Below, piece after piece: positions 36,222 through 44,372 of a DNA stretch of 64,000 nt. Made by a program: the position numbers and the translations under genes. The notes under the pieces were generated by a model. The model saw nothing but the letters and a program-made list of their open reading frames with translations. It searched no databases and was not told where the DNA came from. Location: assembly GCF_029379315.1 (NCBI RefSeq), contig NZ_JAQYWQ010000009.1, positions 1 to 64,000 on the forward strand, written 5' to 3'. This stretch comes from Nostoc sp. S13 (GTDB lineage: Bacteria > Cyanobacteriota > Cyanobacteriia > Cyanobacteriales > Nostocaceae). How positions within the stretch are numbered: the first letter of the stretch is position 1; each line of letters begins with the position of its first letter.

Positions 36222-36681
36222 GTACTGATTACCCCGCAAGGCTGTAAACAGAAGATGATTTAGGGGTGTAATTATACAGGGTGTTTTTACCAACTAGTAC
36301 AGCGTGGCGAAAGTCCAGCTGCGATCTCTATTAACCAAACAATTGATAAATAAGAGGCTTAAGCCCCTTGTTAAAGGTAGGCAAACTTCCGTTTGTACTA
36401 GCTAAACGGAGATAATATAATCACAAGCGGTCAAAATATTAGTAAGTAGAAGTTAATAAATAGCAGAATTATGCTATCTAAAATCCTGATCAACAGGTTG
36501 CGGCGATCGCACAGCCTCTTCTCTACCAAAAGCTGCGCCAACGAGTTACCCGGTGTTTAAATTCCCTTCTCAAATACCCGATAACTGATACACTATATAG
36601 TAAGAGGTATCTGAAGTGTCATACTTAGTAATATCATCAGATAGTCTTTGCATCCTTAACACGTTTTAACGTGTATAAAAC
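36222..36681. other. Non-coding stretch after the invertase gene
   Basis: About 460 bases. It contains the CCGTTT...AAACGG hairpin near 36387-36408, a HIP1-containing patch and the diverged 25-bp repeat copy at 36518-36542. No ORF is supported. Confidence 0.4.
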
Positions 36682-36984
36682 ATGAAAACTACTTCAGATT
36701 TAATTCCAGAATTTGAAAAACTATTCCGACAAAAATTACAACTAAATAATTGTAAGCTCAGAAAGAAAAGACAAGAGAATAATTATGAAATTATTACTCC
36801 AGCGAAAGACATTTTTTTGATGTATTGGTCTGAATTCCCCGAAGTTAACTTAATATATCAGCCTATAGGGGTACGCACTCAGCAGACTGGAGTTTATGAG
36901 CGAGCTATCCGCTCCCACATTAGTTTTTGTGTGAGTAGTATCAAAGAGAATCCTCACTCGGAATCACCATTACTAGTGAACTAA
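36682..36984 (+). CDS. Hypothetical protein (100 aa)
   Basis: Lys/Arg-rich N-terminal helix (FEKLFRQKLQLNNCKLRKKR) followed by beta-like YEIITPAKDIFLMYWSEFPE and a polar tail. No signal peptide, membrane helix or known motif. A perfect 14-bp inverted repeat follows 52 bases after the stop. Family not recognised. Confidence 0.5.
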   Translation: MKTTSDLIPEFEKLFRQKLQLNNCKLRKKRQENNYEIITPAKDIFLMYWSEFPEVNLIYQPIGVRTQQTGVYERAIRSHISFCVSSIKENPHSESPLLVN

Positions 36985-37036
36985 CTAATACTCAGATAAC
37001 ACAGAGAATACTTACCGCTAACAGTAGTTCTAAATA

Positions 37037-37074
37037 AACTCTCGCCAGTTTTTGTCATATAACTGGCGAGAGTT
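37037..37074. promoter_or_regulatory. Perfect 14-bp inverted repeat between two hypothetical genes
   Basis: AACTCTCGCCAGTT (37037-37050) and AACTGGCGAGAGTT (37061-37074) are perfect inverted copies around a ten-base loop. There is no T-run after it, which argues against a simple intrinsic terminator. It sits 35 bases before ATG 37109 and could be an operator or a leader hairpin of the next gene. Confidence 0.5.
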
Positions 37075-37108
37075 GATCACTGAAAAATCTGTTGATCAAG
37101 AGATAAAA

Positions 37109-37582
37109 ATGCAATTGGAAAAAAATCAAGATCAAGATCAGCTAGATTATAAAACCTTGTTAGTCAATGCAAAGCAAGCTTTAAAAGTTGAATATCATAA
37201 ATCAGCTGCTTTAGCGTCGCAATTGCAAGCCATAAAAACTCAGTTAGAGCAAGTTCAGGCTGAAAACAAAACTCTAAGGGAGAGTGCTTATGAAGATGTA
37301 ATTAAGCACTTTGAGGCGCGTACTCAAGGAGCAGAAGCACTAGCACTAAAAACAGAAGTGCGCCAAAAGTTCCTTGAAGCCAATGGTTGCAAGGATGATC
37401 AAAGCTTCGATACTCTATGGGACAGCATTAAAAATAAGATTCAGATCCAAGACGGTGAAGTGAGAATCGTTGCTCAAAATGGCACTCCCAAATTCACCTT
37501 AACGGGCAGCATGATGACTTTGAGGGATTTTATTCAATCTCTCAAACAAGACCCAATCTCTGGAAAATTTTTCTTGAACTAG
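37109..37582 (+). CDS. Coiled-coil hypothetical protein
   Basis: 157 aa. A long coiled coil (about 12-75, with KSAALASQLQAIKTQLEQVQ and AENKTLRE) precedes a compact C-terminal part (GDVRIV-like strands, TLTGSMMTLRDFIQSLKQDP). The open frame begins at TTG 37052, but that start would lie inside a perfect hairpin, so ATG 37109 is preferred. The pattern resembles small phage- or plasmid-borne proteins, but no family is recognised. Confidence 0.6.
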   Translation: MQLEKNQDQDQLDYKTLLVNAKQALKVEYHKSAALASQLQAIKTQLEQVQAENKTLRESAYEDVIKHFEARTQGAEALALKTEVRQKFLEANGCKDDQSFDTLWDSIKNKIQIQDGEVRIVAQNGTPKFTLTGSMMTLRDFIQSLKQDPISGKFFLN

Positions 37583-37639
37583 AAAGCAAAATTAATCAAA
37601 GCCTCTCGCTAAAAGCGGACTAAGAATTGTCGCAGAAAG

Positions 37640-37822
37640 TTATTCATCTTCGTCTCCTGGCGGTCGTTCACTCTCGCTTTGTTGGGCGTTCCACTCCAAA
37701 ATAATCCGCTCTAACATCTCAGATTGCGTACAGTTATTAACATCGGCGTACATTTTAATCAACTGCCTTACTTTAGGACTAATGTGGCGAATCTCTAGTT
37801 GGTTATCTTGTACCATGTCCAT
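37640..37822 (-). CDS. Small ribbon-helix-helix-like protein
   Basis: 60 aa. MVQDNQLEIRHISPKVRQLI then MYADVNNCTQSEMLERIILE has the strand-helix-helix layout of CopG/Arc-type DNA-binding proteins, ending in an acidic tail (ERPPGDEDE). It is probably a DNA-binding or antitoxin-type regulator, with no toxin seen next to it. Convergent with the coiled-coil gene. Confidence 0.55.
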   Translation of the reverse strand: MDMVQDNQLEIRHISPKVRQLIKMYADVNNCTQSEMLERIILEWNAQQSESERPPGDEDE

Positions 37823-37902
37823 TAACTTTTAGTGTCTATTACATATGTTGAACTATTAAACTATGGCTGTCGCAATAAATTTTGTTAACAGATATCTTGC
37901 AA

Positions 37903-37939
37903 AAGCTCCCCAACTCTACAAGACGAGGGGCTTCTTTTT
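37903..37939 (-). terminator. Putative intrinsic terminator of the UPF0182 transcript
   Basis: AAGCTCCCC at 37903-37911 pairs with GGGGCTT at 37927-37933 (one bulged base), followed on the plus strand by CTTTTT and on the minus strand by a shorter T-run. It lies 30-70 bases after the UPF0182 stop and may act in both directions. Confidence 0.4.
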
Positions 37940-37970
37940 GTTTATACAAATTACAAATAACGAATTACTT

Positions 37971-40900
37971 TTAACTTTTAACTTTTGACTTCCCCAAAGG
38001 CGCTGGCGGGGCTGCTTCTTCAAAGGGACGGATAATCGCAGGGGCTGGTGTAACTTCTGGTTTAAAAATTCCCTGCAATGCTTGTTTCAAAGTTTGTGCC
38101 ATGACAATCCGGTTTTCGTAAGCCACGACGACTCGCACCAAAGTTGGCAGACTATTCTGTGTGGCTTCTAGATAGATTGGCTCGACATACAGCAGCGATT
38201 GCTCAATAGGAATTACTAATAGATTGCCTTGAATGGCTCTCGATCCCTGGCGATTCCACAGAGAAATTTGCTGGGAAATTACTGGGTCTTGGTTAATCCG
38301 TGCCTCGATTTGCTCTGGCCCGTAAACCAGGCGTTCCTTAGGAAAGACATATAGTACTAGCCTACCGTAGTTCTTGCCATCCGATCGCGCCGCTAACCAA
38401 GCGATTAAATTAGTCCGTTGTCTGGGAGTATAGGGCAGAAGCAGAATAAATTCTTCTCTACCTTGGGCTGCGCTAACAAAGGTTACGGTGGGTAGACTAG
38501 TAATCAAATAATACGGCTCTACCGGACGGGGTTCACTGCCATAGATTTCGTTAGGGATTTGCCACTGGTCTTCCCGATTGTAAAATACCTGGGGATCAGT
38601 CATGTGATAGGTCATCAACCGCTCAGATTGAATTTTGAAAAAGTCCACCGGATACCGGGTATGACTGCGGAGATTGACTGGCATTGTACTGAGCGGTTTG
38701 AACATGTTGGGAAATATCGCTGACCAAGTGGCAATTATCGGATCGCTCTGATCGGCAATATAAAACTTAACAGTGCCATGATAGGCATCAATTACTACCT
38801 TGATAGAATTGCGAATGTAGTTGATTCCATCGCTACCAGTGTCTGAGTAAGGATAGCGATCGCTCGTCGTGTAGGCATCAACAATCCAGTAAAGATAACT
38901 GGGATTACTGGGGAAATCTTGATTAGCAGCAGCAGCTACTAAATAGGGGTCGCTGTCAAATTTGAGGAAGGGTGCGATCGCTTGAATTCTTTCCTTGACA
39001 TTTCGCCGAACTAGCACTTTTGTCTCTGGCAAAAAGTCCCGTGTTAGTACCATCTGCCAATCTTTCAAATACATTGCAAATAACCAGCGTCGCCATGCTG
39101 AACCAATTTCAACGCCACCCAAACCATCGTAAGAGTTGTAAACATTGTCACTACCACTGGGGTAGTCTAGCTCTCTAACTTTTGTGCCAGTCATCACATA
39201 AGTATTAGTAATCTCGCCGTAATAAATCCGGGGTTGCCCAATGGGAATACTGTCACGAATCGCTTCATTAGAAGTTGTGAGGGCGCTACTATCACCGCTA
39301 ATATCTTTGACAAAATATTCTGGTAGCCCACCCGGCCCAACTGTATTAACTGGACTAACAGTAAACCCGAACCCGTGGGTATAAATTAAATGGCGGTTCA
39401 CCCATGTTTGAGCTTCCTGTGGTACAGCGCTGTAGTCTAATTCTCGTCCAGCAATCAGTACCTGCCGCCGTTCTGTTGGTTCAATTGGTTCCGGCTGAGG
39501 TTCTGGTGGTTTTTGGGGAGCAGCAGGTCGGCGGGAAGTTATATCTGTTACTAGAGTGTAGCGATCAATATCGGCATCGGGAAACCGATAGTAGGGCCGA
39601 ATTTGTTGCAGTTGACGGTTAGTTTCTAACAGTGGTCGCTGATCCCAAAGGCGAATATTCCGAATTGTCAAGTCATTCTTTTGAATATTAGCTTCGGTCA
39701 ATCTTCCTTGCGGGTTGAAGGTTCTAGCATCGATCGCCTCTAGATCAAATGCTTGGCGAGTCAAGGCAATAGTACGCTGAATGTAGGGTTGCTCTCGTTG
39801 CAACTCATTCGGTTGGACAATTAAATATTGCACCACAGTAGGTACAACGACATCAGCTGCTGCAACCATTATTAGATAAACCCCTAACCCGTAAAACATC
39901 AAGGGACGATACTGAGATTGGGGTTTCCAGAAAAACGTTCGCCAAAGTAGGTAAGTTGCGATCGCTACTGCCAGGATGCACAAGACGGTGTAAGTTGGCA
40001 ACTGGGCTGTCACATCCGTATAGCTGGCACCATAACTTACTCCACGCGTAGAATACACGAGTTCATAGCGACTCAGCCAATAACTTAAAGCTACTACCAG
40101 CATCAACAAGCCAGCCATACTGTATAAATGACGCTGTTGCTGGGGCGAAAAACCGGAGAAAATTCCCTGACTCAAACTGTCCCCTGACAGGAGATAAGTG
40201 AGAGTAACAGCGACGAAACCATACAAACATAATCCCATCAGCCAGAGTTCTAGCAGTTCCCAAAAGGGTAAGGAAAATACGTAAAAGCTGATATCTTGAC
40301 CAAATAAAGGCTCAGTGCTGTTGAAAAGGGTGGGGTGGAAATATTGCAGCACCTTTGGCCAGTGGCGGAATAGGATGAATGCAAAAATGGGACTGAACAA
40401 AACTGCGATCGCTGTTAATAAAAATTGGGGATAAATTAGGATTGCGATCGCTACTCCCACAATTAAACCGAGATACCAGACTTGAAAGACAATCTGCCTT
40501 AAGAGTTGCCAGATTGTCTCTGGTCGAAATAGGGCGGGAATAGGTAAAATACCCTGATTAACTGGAGAATGCCAGTATAAAACAGCAATTTGACCATAGT
40601 GAGCCAGCATCAACCCGATCAACAAGCTCAGTACTAGAGTTAGAGGTAATAACCAGCGCAATTTTAATGGTTGAAAACGTTGCGGCGCAAGTATCCGGGT
40701 TTCGTTGCGTCTGGGATAATCAGGACTGAGAAAATTTGTTAATTCACTGTTGAGTTGTGCTTTCTCAATCTTTAGAGACCGGGGATATTTCAGTCGTTGT
40801 GCTAGAGCCAGGTTTAGCAGTAGATAGGCAGCAGTTATCCCAGCCACCACTATCCACAAAACACCACGAGTTACCACCCTCAACAGAAATACTTGCAAGT

Positions 40901-41012
40901 AGCCGACTTCCTGAAACCAAAAAATCTCTGCTCCCAGGCGGGAACCCAGATCCAACAGTAGCCACAGCCCCAAGAATACAATTAATAGTCTAAAGCCCCA
41001 TTTCCAATACAT
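37971..41012 (-). CDS. UPF0182 family giant membrane protein
   Basis: 1013 aa. The N-terminal 350 residues hold about seven membrane helices, starting with [20 protein letters not shown] and including [20 protein letters not shown]. The remainder is a large, probably extracytoplasmic domain with the family stretches [20 protein letters not shown] and [20 protein letters not shown], and YVEPIYLEA. The family (COG1615) is widespread in cyanobacteria and actinobacteria without a known function. The peptide VSAAQGR, near residue 850, is encoded by a copy of the 25-bp dispersed repeat. It starts 20 bases after hicA on the same strand. Confidence 0.9.
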   Translation of the reverse strand: MYWKWGFRLLIVFLGLWLLLDLGSRLGAEIFWFQEVGYLQVFLLRVVTRGVLWIVVAGITAAYLLLNLALAQRLKYPRSLKIEKAQLNSELTNFLSPDYPRRNETRILAPQRFQPLKLRWLLPLTLVLSLLIGLMLAHYGQIAVLYWHSPVNQGILPIPALFRPETIWQLLRQIVFQVWYLGLIVGVAIAILIYPQFLLTAIAVLFSPIFAFILFRHWPKVLQYFHPTLFNSTEPLFGQDISFYVFSLPFWELLELWLMGLCLYGFVAVTLTYLLSGDSLSQGIFSGFSPQQQRHLYSMAGLLMLVVALSYWLSRYELVYSTRGVSYGASYTDVTAQLPTYTVLCILAVAIATYLLWRTFFWKPQSQYRPLMFYGLGVYLIMVAAADVVVPTVVQYLIVQPNELQREQPYIQRTIALTRQAFDLEAIDARTFNPQGRLTEANIQKNDLTIRNIRLWDQRPLLETNRQLQQIRPYYRFPDADIDRYTLVTDITSRRPAAPQKPPEPQPEPIEPTERRQVLIAGRELDYSAVPQEAQTWVNRHLIYTHGFGFTVSPVNTVGPGGLPEYFVKDISGDSSALTTSNEAIRDSIPIGQPRIYYGEITNTYVMTGTKVRELDYPSGSDNVYNSYDGLGGVEIGSAWRRWLFAMYLKDWQMVLTRDFLPETKVLVRRNVKERIQAIAPFLKFDSDPYLVAAAANQDFPSNPSYLYWIVDAYTTSDRYPYSDTGSDGINYIRNSIKVVIDAYHGTVKFYIADQSDPIIATWSAIFPNMFKPLSTMPVNLRSHTRYPVDFFKIQSERLMTYHMTDPQVFYNREDQWQIPNEIYGSEPRPVEPYYLITSLPTVTFVSAAQGREEFILLLPYTPRQRTNLIAWLAARSDGKNYGRLVLYVFPKERLVYGPEQIEARINQDPVISQQISLWNRQGSRAIQGNLLVIPIEQSLLYVEPIYLEATQNSLPTLVRVVVAYENRIVMAQTLKQALQGIFKPEVTPAPAIIRPFEEAAPPAPLGKSKVKS
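38453..38477 (-). repeat. 25-bp dispersed repeat inside UPF0182 coding sequence (copy 4)
   Basis: CTTCTCTACCTTGGGCTGCG then CTAAC, one base different from copy 1 at 33223-33247. It is read in frame as part of VSAAQGREE in the UPF0182 protein. Confidence 0.65.
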
Positions 41013-41032
41013 TGATATCTAATTTTACCCCC

Positions 41033-41230
41033 CTAAAAGGCTTTGGGAAGTCCAGGTTGTTTCAAAACTCCGTTAGCGGTATGGCGTGACTTGATGGTTC
41101 CGTCTACAACAAATAGACGATCTGTGATTGGACTGTACCAGATTTCATGATCTTTTTTGCCTTGCCGTTCAAAGTAGCACCCAACTTCTGAAAGCATCTT
41201 TTTCAACTCAGGAGTAAACGACGCACCCAT
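41033..41230 (-). CDS. HicA-like mRNA interferase toxin
   Basis: 65 aa with the HicA double-stranded-RNA-binding-like layout: an N-terminal helix (TPELKKMLSEVG), then CYFERQGKKDHEIWYSP with the catalytic-type His28, and a final SRHTANGVLKQPGL. HicA toxins cleave mRNA. It begins immediately after the stop of the DUF1902 gene, a typical antitoxin-toxin order. Twenty bases further on, UPF0182 starts. Confidence 0.82.
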   Translation of the reverse strand: MGASFTPELKKMLSEVGCYFERQGKKDHEIWYSPITDRLFVVDGTIKSRHTANGVLKQPGLPKAF

Positions 41231-41479
41231 TTATGAAGCCACCTTAATCAACTCTTCTCGATAGCTAGTTAACTCAAAGGTGATAGAACCCACATAGTCA
41301 GGAGGGACAATTTTGTTCAGAATGATCAGTTCTGGAATTATTTCTCGCAGCTTTTGCGTCAGAACCTCAATCGTAGAAGCTTCTGTTACCAATCCAGGTA
41401 CGTCATCACTAGTTGCTACCCAAACTTCTGCGTCTGAATCCCAAAATGCTTCAACCTTAAATGTGATTTGTGCCATCAT
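41231..41479 (-). CDS. DUF1902 (HicB-like) antitoxin
   Basis: About 82 aa. The HicB-like partial RNase H fold appears as ITFKVEAFWDSDAEVWVATS followed by DVPGLVTEAST and an IPELIILN helix. DUF1902 proteins pair with HicA and neutralise it. The start is at one of two adjacent ATGs, 41479 or 41476; the open frame extends to a GTG at 41503 without a better ribosome-binding site. Confidence 0.8.
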   Translation of the reverse strand: MMAQITFKVEAFWDSDAEVWVATSDDVPGLVTEASTIEVLTQKLREIIPELIILNKIVPPDYVGSITFELTSYREELIKVAS

Positions 41480-41525
41480 CGAGTGCTTACAACGTAGTTC
41501 CACTTTAGAATATACGAGTCATTAG

Positions 41526-41556
41526 TAGGGGCACAACATTGTTGTGCCCTTACCAC
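41526..41556. repeat. REP-like palindrome next to RAYT
   Basis: GTAGGGGCACAACATTGTTGTGCCCTTAC-class palindrome; the arms GGGCACAACA and TGTTGTGCCC are perfectly inverted. Related palindromes occur at 41906-41932, 42281-42309, 42408-42436, 42560-42584, 44336-44362 and, as a half site, 54330-54349. Confidence 0.75.
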
Positions 41557-41608
41557 GTGTTGCATCCCAACGCGAATTCATATTTATGACATAACACACG
41601 ATTTTAAA

Positions 41609-42205
41609 TCAAAAAGGGATATCAAACAGGAAATCTTGATTATCAGAATTACGTTGCGGGTTTTCTGGATTATCTGCCCAACGCTGGGGATTATTTAAAA
41701 TATATTGTTGGATATTATCTACAGATTTTTGCTCTCTTCCAATGTGTTCATAAAAATTGCCTTACCAGATTGATTGTCCTTTGGTCTGCCAAATTATATT
41801 AATGCGTTTGCTGACAACGCCTTTATAGCTGCGAATAACTGTAGAAATAGAACCAGGTACAGGTTTACCGAATTGTTCTGTGTTGCAGTCAAGATGTTGA
41901 TTGAGGGCACTACAATGTTGTGCCCCTACAGGTTTATCTGTGATGATTAAGATGCCGTGTAGATGGTTAGGCATGACCACAAAGGTATCTAATTCAATGT
42001 GGAGAAAATGATCGGGTATTGTTTGCCAGCAGTTGAAGGCAATATGACCCAAAGAATTTAATTGCATTTCGCCCTTAACTACATTACCAAATAAACATTG
42101 CCGCGCTTTGGTGCAAATGGTGATGAAATATGCACCAGGTTGGGTGTAATCGTACCTTTTCAAGCGAATAGAATGGCGGTGGTGTATTTGTGGATCATAG
42201 GGCAT
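41609..42205 (-). pseudogene. RAYT (REP-associated tyrosine transposase, Y1_Tnp) with internal stop
   Basis: From ATG 42205 the frame has RRHSIRLKRYDYTQPGAYFI-type start (HRHSIRLKRYDYTQPGAYF), HLHGILI with the HUH-like VVMPNHLHG metal site, and ends at TAA 41762 after QSIW. The same frame continues as GNFYEHIGREQKSVDNIQQY and ILNNPQRW to a TGA at 41609, which is the conserved end containing the catalytic-region helix. One CAA-to-TAA change explains the stop. Such enzymes are thought to move and process REP palindromes. A REP palindrome (41906-41932) lies within the coding sequence itself, and others surround the gene. Stop read-through would be needed for a full enzyme. Confidence 0.82.
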
Positions 42206-42250
42206 TGATTTTTACATACAGTTATTAGTAATATGTGTTTATTTTAACTA

Positions 42251-42504
42251 ATAATTTATATTGCCATTGATATAAATAACGTAGGGGCACGGCAATGCCG
42301 TGCCCTCCTACCCATTTGGCATCTCAACGAAAAACAATATTGTTTTGCACAATGCGTATTACATTTGAATGATACTGATAATTTATATTGCCATTGATAT
42401 AAATAACGTAGGGGCACGGCAATGCTGTGCCCTCCTACCCATTTGGCATCTCAACAAGAAACAATATTGTTTTGCACAATGCATATTACATTTGAATGAT
42501 ACTA
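42251..42504. repeat. Tandem duplication of 127 bp, each copy with a REP palindrome
   Basis: Copy 1 is 42251-42377 and copy 2 is 42378-42504, head to tail, with only a few differences (for example CGTATTACA against CATATTACA). Each carries GTAGGGGCACGGCAATGC and TGCCCTCCTAC, a REP palindrome, plus AACAATATTGTTTTGC, a second palindrome. It lies upstream of the RAYT gene. Confidence 0.85.
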
Positions 42505-42559
42505 ATTCCTCTACGGAAAATTACAAATAAAATGTTGGCTGCGGTGAACAGTTCTATCA

Positions 42560-42588
42560 GGGCACAACAATGTTGTGCCCCTACGCAA
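42560..42588. repeat. REP-like palindrome
   Basis: AGGGCACAACAATGTTGTGC then CCCTACG, same class as the palindrome at 41526. Non-coding. Confidence 0.65.
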
Positions 42589-42656
42589 GATATTTGTGGT
42601 AGCTTTAGTTTGCAGGTTTGTGAAAATGGGATAGTAAGGTAAATATTTGCCTTTTA

Positions 42657-42850
42657 ATCACCATCATTCACCCTTGGATCTCGGTTGTTGCAGTTCAAAG
42701 GTCGAAATTCCAAGTAAAAAGGTCGAATTTCCGAGTAAAAAGGTGGAAGTTCCGAGTTCAAAGGTGGAACTTCCGAGTTCAAAGGTGGAACTTCCGAGTT
42801 CTGAAGGTGAAAACTGGAGTTCTGAGCCTCAACATTGGAGATTAGAGGTT
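42657..42850. repeat. 21-bp minisatellite locus 1
   Basis: Five or so tandem units of the type GAACTTCCGAGTTCAAAGGT (about 42696-42808), preceded by CATCATTCACCCTTGGATCT and followed by GAAAACTGGAGTTCTGAG. The flanks and unit recur at 48440-48690 and, degenerate, at 53582-53750. It is translatable on either strand because the unit is a multiple of three, but I see no evidence that it is a gene. Confidence 0.8.
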
Positions 42851-42913
42851 TATTTCTCCTGTTTTCTTTGTGCAACCACTCTTGCAAAGCATCATCTAAT
42901 TTATCCAGACTGG

Positions 42914-43881
42914 TTATGCCGCGTTCATTAAAAACTCGGTCAGCAACCGATTGATTTCAGCGGGTCGTTCCTGCTGAATCCAATGTCCGGCGTTTGGCAG
43001 CAATACCTTTTTTCTCAAGTTCGGCACTGTTTTTTCTAAATTGTTGATGAGTTCTTGATTTCTCGTCACGACTGCATTGAACTCTCCCCCAACAAACAAA
43101 GCAGGTTGTTGGAGCTTTGCGCCACTCAAAAAGCATGTGAGTTCCCAATCTCTGTCCAGGTTTCGATATCGAGCTAAACCGCCTCGAAATCCGGTTCGCT
43201 CAAACTCTTGGGTGAAAAAATCAAGGTCTTGCTCACTTAACCAACTCGGAAGCTGCTCTGGTTCTGTTAAAGTGTTTAGGAATTTTTCTGATTTGTCGAA
43301 TAGAAACCGCCATCTTTCTTCAGGAGGTGGATCTCCGGCGGCAGAATAGAGCATCATGCGAAGAGACTTACGAACGTCAGCTTCTAGTTCTGCCTCCGCT
43401 TTACCAGGTTCCTGAAAATACAACATATAAAACTGTTGCTCACCCGACATCAGTTTTAACATTTCTGTTGGCGGTCTACTTTCCCAGGCTTTAGCGCGAT
43501 AAGGGACACTTAGTAAAGCGATCGCTTTAAATAAATCTGGACGTAACAACGCACAATGCCAAGCTAAAATTGCACCATGATCGTGCCCGACGATAATGGC
43601 TTGTTCTTGGTTGAGAGCATGAACCAGCCCAACGATATCGCTAGTTAGCTCAAGGATATTTTATGCCTCAACTGACTCTGGTTGGTTGGTTTGCCCGTAA
43701 CCACGTATATCTGGCGCAACAACGTGGAATCCAGTGCGATCGCTGCAAGTTGATGTCGCCAAGAGTACCAGCATTCTGGAAACCCATGACATAGAATTAC
43801 AAGGTTTCCTCGACCTTGTTCAGCAATATGCATTTTGATACCGTTAGTCTCAATCAAGCAATGATTTATTGCTTGCATCAT
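42914..43881 (-). pseudogene. Epoxide hydrolase-like alpha/beta hydrolase, decayed
   Basis: From ATG 43881: GRGNLVILCHGFPECWYSWR (oxyanion HGFPE motif) then a one-base deletion near 43740 shifts the frame; the reading continues as GFHVVAPDIRGYGQTNQPES, hits a TAA in place of the usual Tyr codon, and goes on through IIVGHDHGAILAW (nucleophile elbow with Asp) to LLRPDLFKAIALLSVPYRAK and a normal C-terminus with the catalytic His in NAGHWIQQERP. All catalytic positions survive in pieces, so the damage is recent. The intact part alone would start mid-fold at 43549. Confidence 0.82.
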
Positions 43882-43957
43882 TCCTGTTGTTTGATGACGG
43901 GTGCAGTGGTTGGATGTTCAGTCCAATCAGTTGAACGAATTTTGTAATCGCTTCATC

Positions 43958-44310
43958 TCATCTTAATAGATGATATTCACGATTTTTTTGAGGATTATTA
44001 AACTTAAATAATTGGTTTGACCAAGCCCCGTTGGGGCGGGGTGTGGGGTGTGGGGAAAGAGATAGCCCCAACAACCCTTGGGTTCCATGCAAAGGCTGAA
44101 ATCGTGGCTTGATTGGCGGTAAAATTTGCCAGCCACTATTATCTAATTCTGGAACCAAACCCGCTTGAACTACAGAAGATTTACCACTCCCGGAAGCGCC
44201 AATAATTGCGACAAAGGGGTTTTGTGTGAGTTTCGCCAGAATTTTCCTTATTACCTGCTTGCGTCCAAAGAAAAACCTCCTCTCTTTATTTGCTGCTTTT
44301 ATAACCGCTT
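43958..44310 (-). pseudogene. Detached nSTAND P-loop fragment
   Basis: Minus-strand frame with CPYEGLHSTQLQAVIK, RFFFGRKQVIRKILAKLTQN, then IIGASGSGKSSVVQAGLVPE (Walker A) and WQILPPIKPRFQPL. It matches residues about 254-330 of the intact caspase-nSTAND-WD40 protein at 48713-53041. It has no start, no Walker B and no WD40 part, and degenerates after about 44080 into low-complexity coding. It lies just downstream of the neighbour that lacks exactly this region. Confidence 0.75.
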
Positions 44311-44335
44311 GCAATTGAGTGGAGTGCAGACCCTC

Positions 44336-44362
44336 GTAGGGGCATGGCAATGCCGTGCCCTT
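44336..44362. repeat. REP-like palindrome at the STAND fragment boundary
   Basis: GTAGGGGCATGGCAATGCCG then TGCCC. It lies between the end of the large WD40 gene and the P-loop fragment, and is read in frame as GTALPCPYEG. Confidence 0.65.
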
Positions 44363-44372
44363 CTTTACCTGC

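Noticed and set aside
42647-42931. 94-aa plus-strand ORF with PSSKVELPSSE repeats (and the similar 48430-48804 ORF)
   Set aside because: Both only translate the 21-bp minisatellite, which is open in several frames because its unit is a multiple of three. The 3' parts run antisense into other genes.
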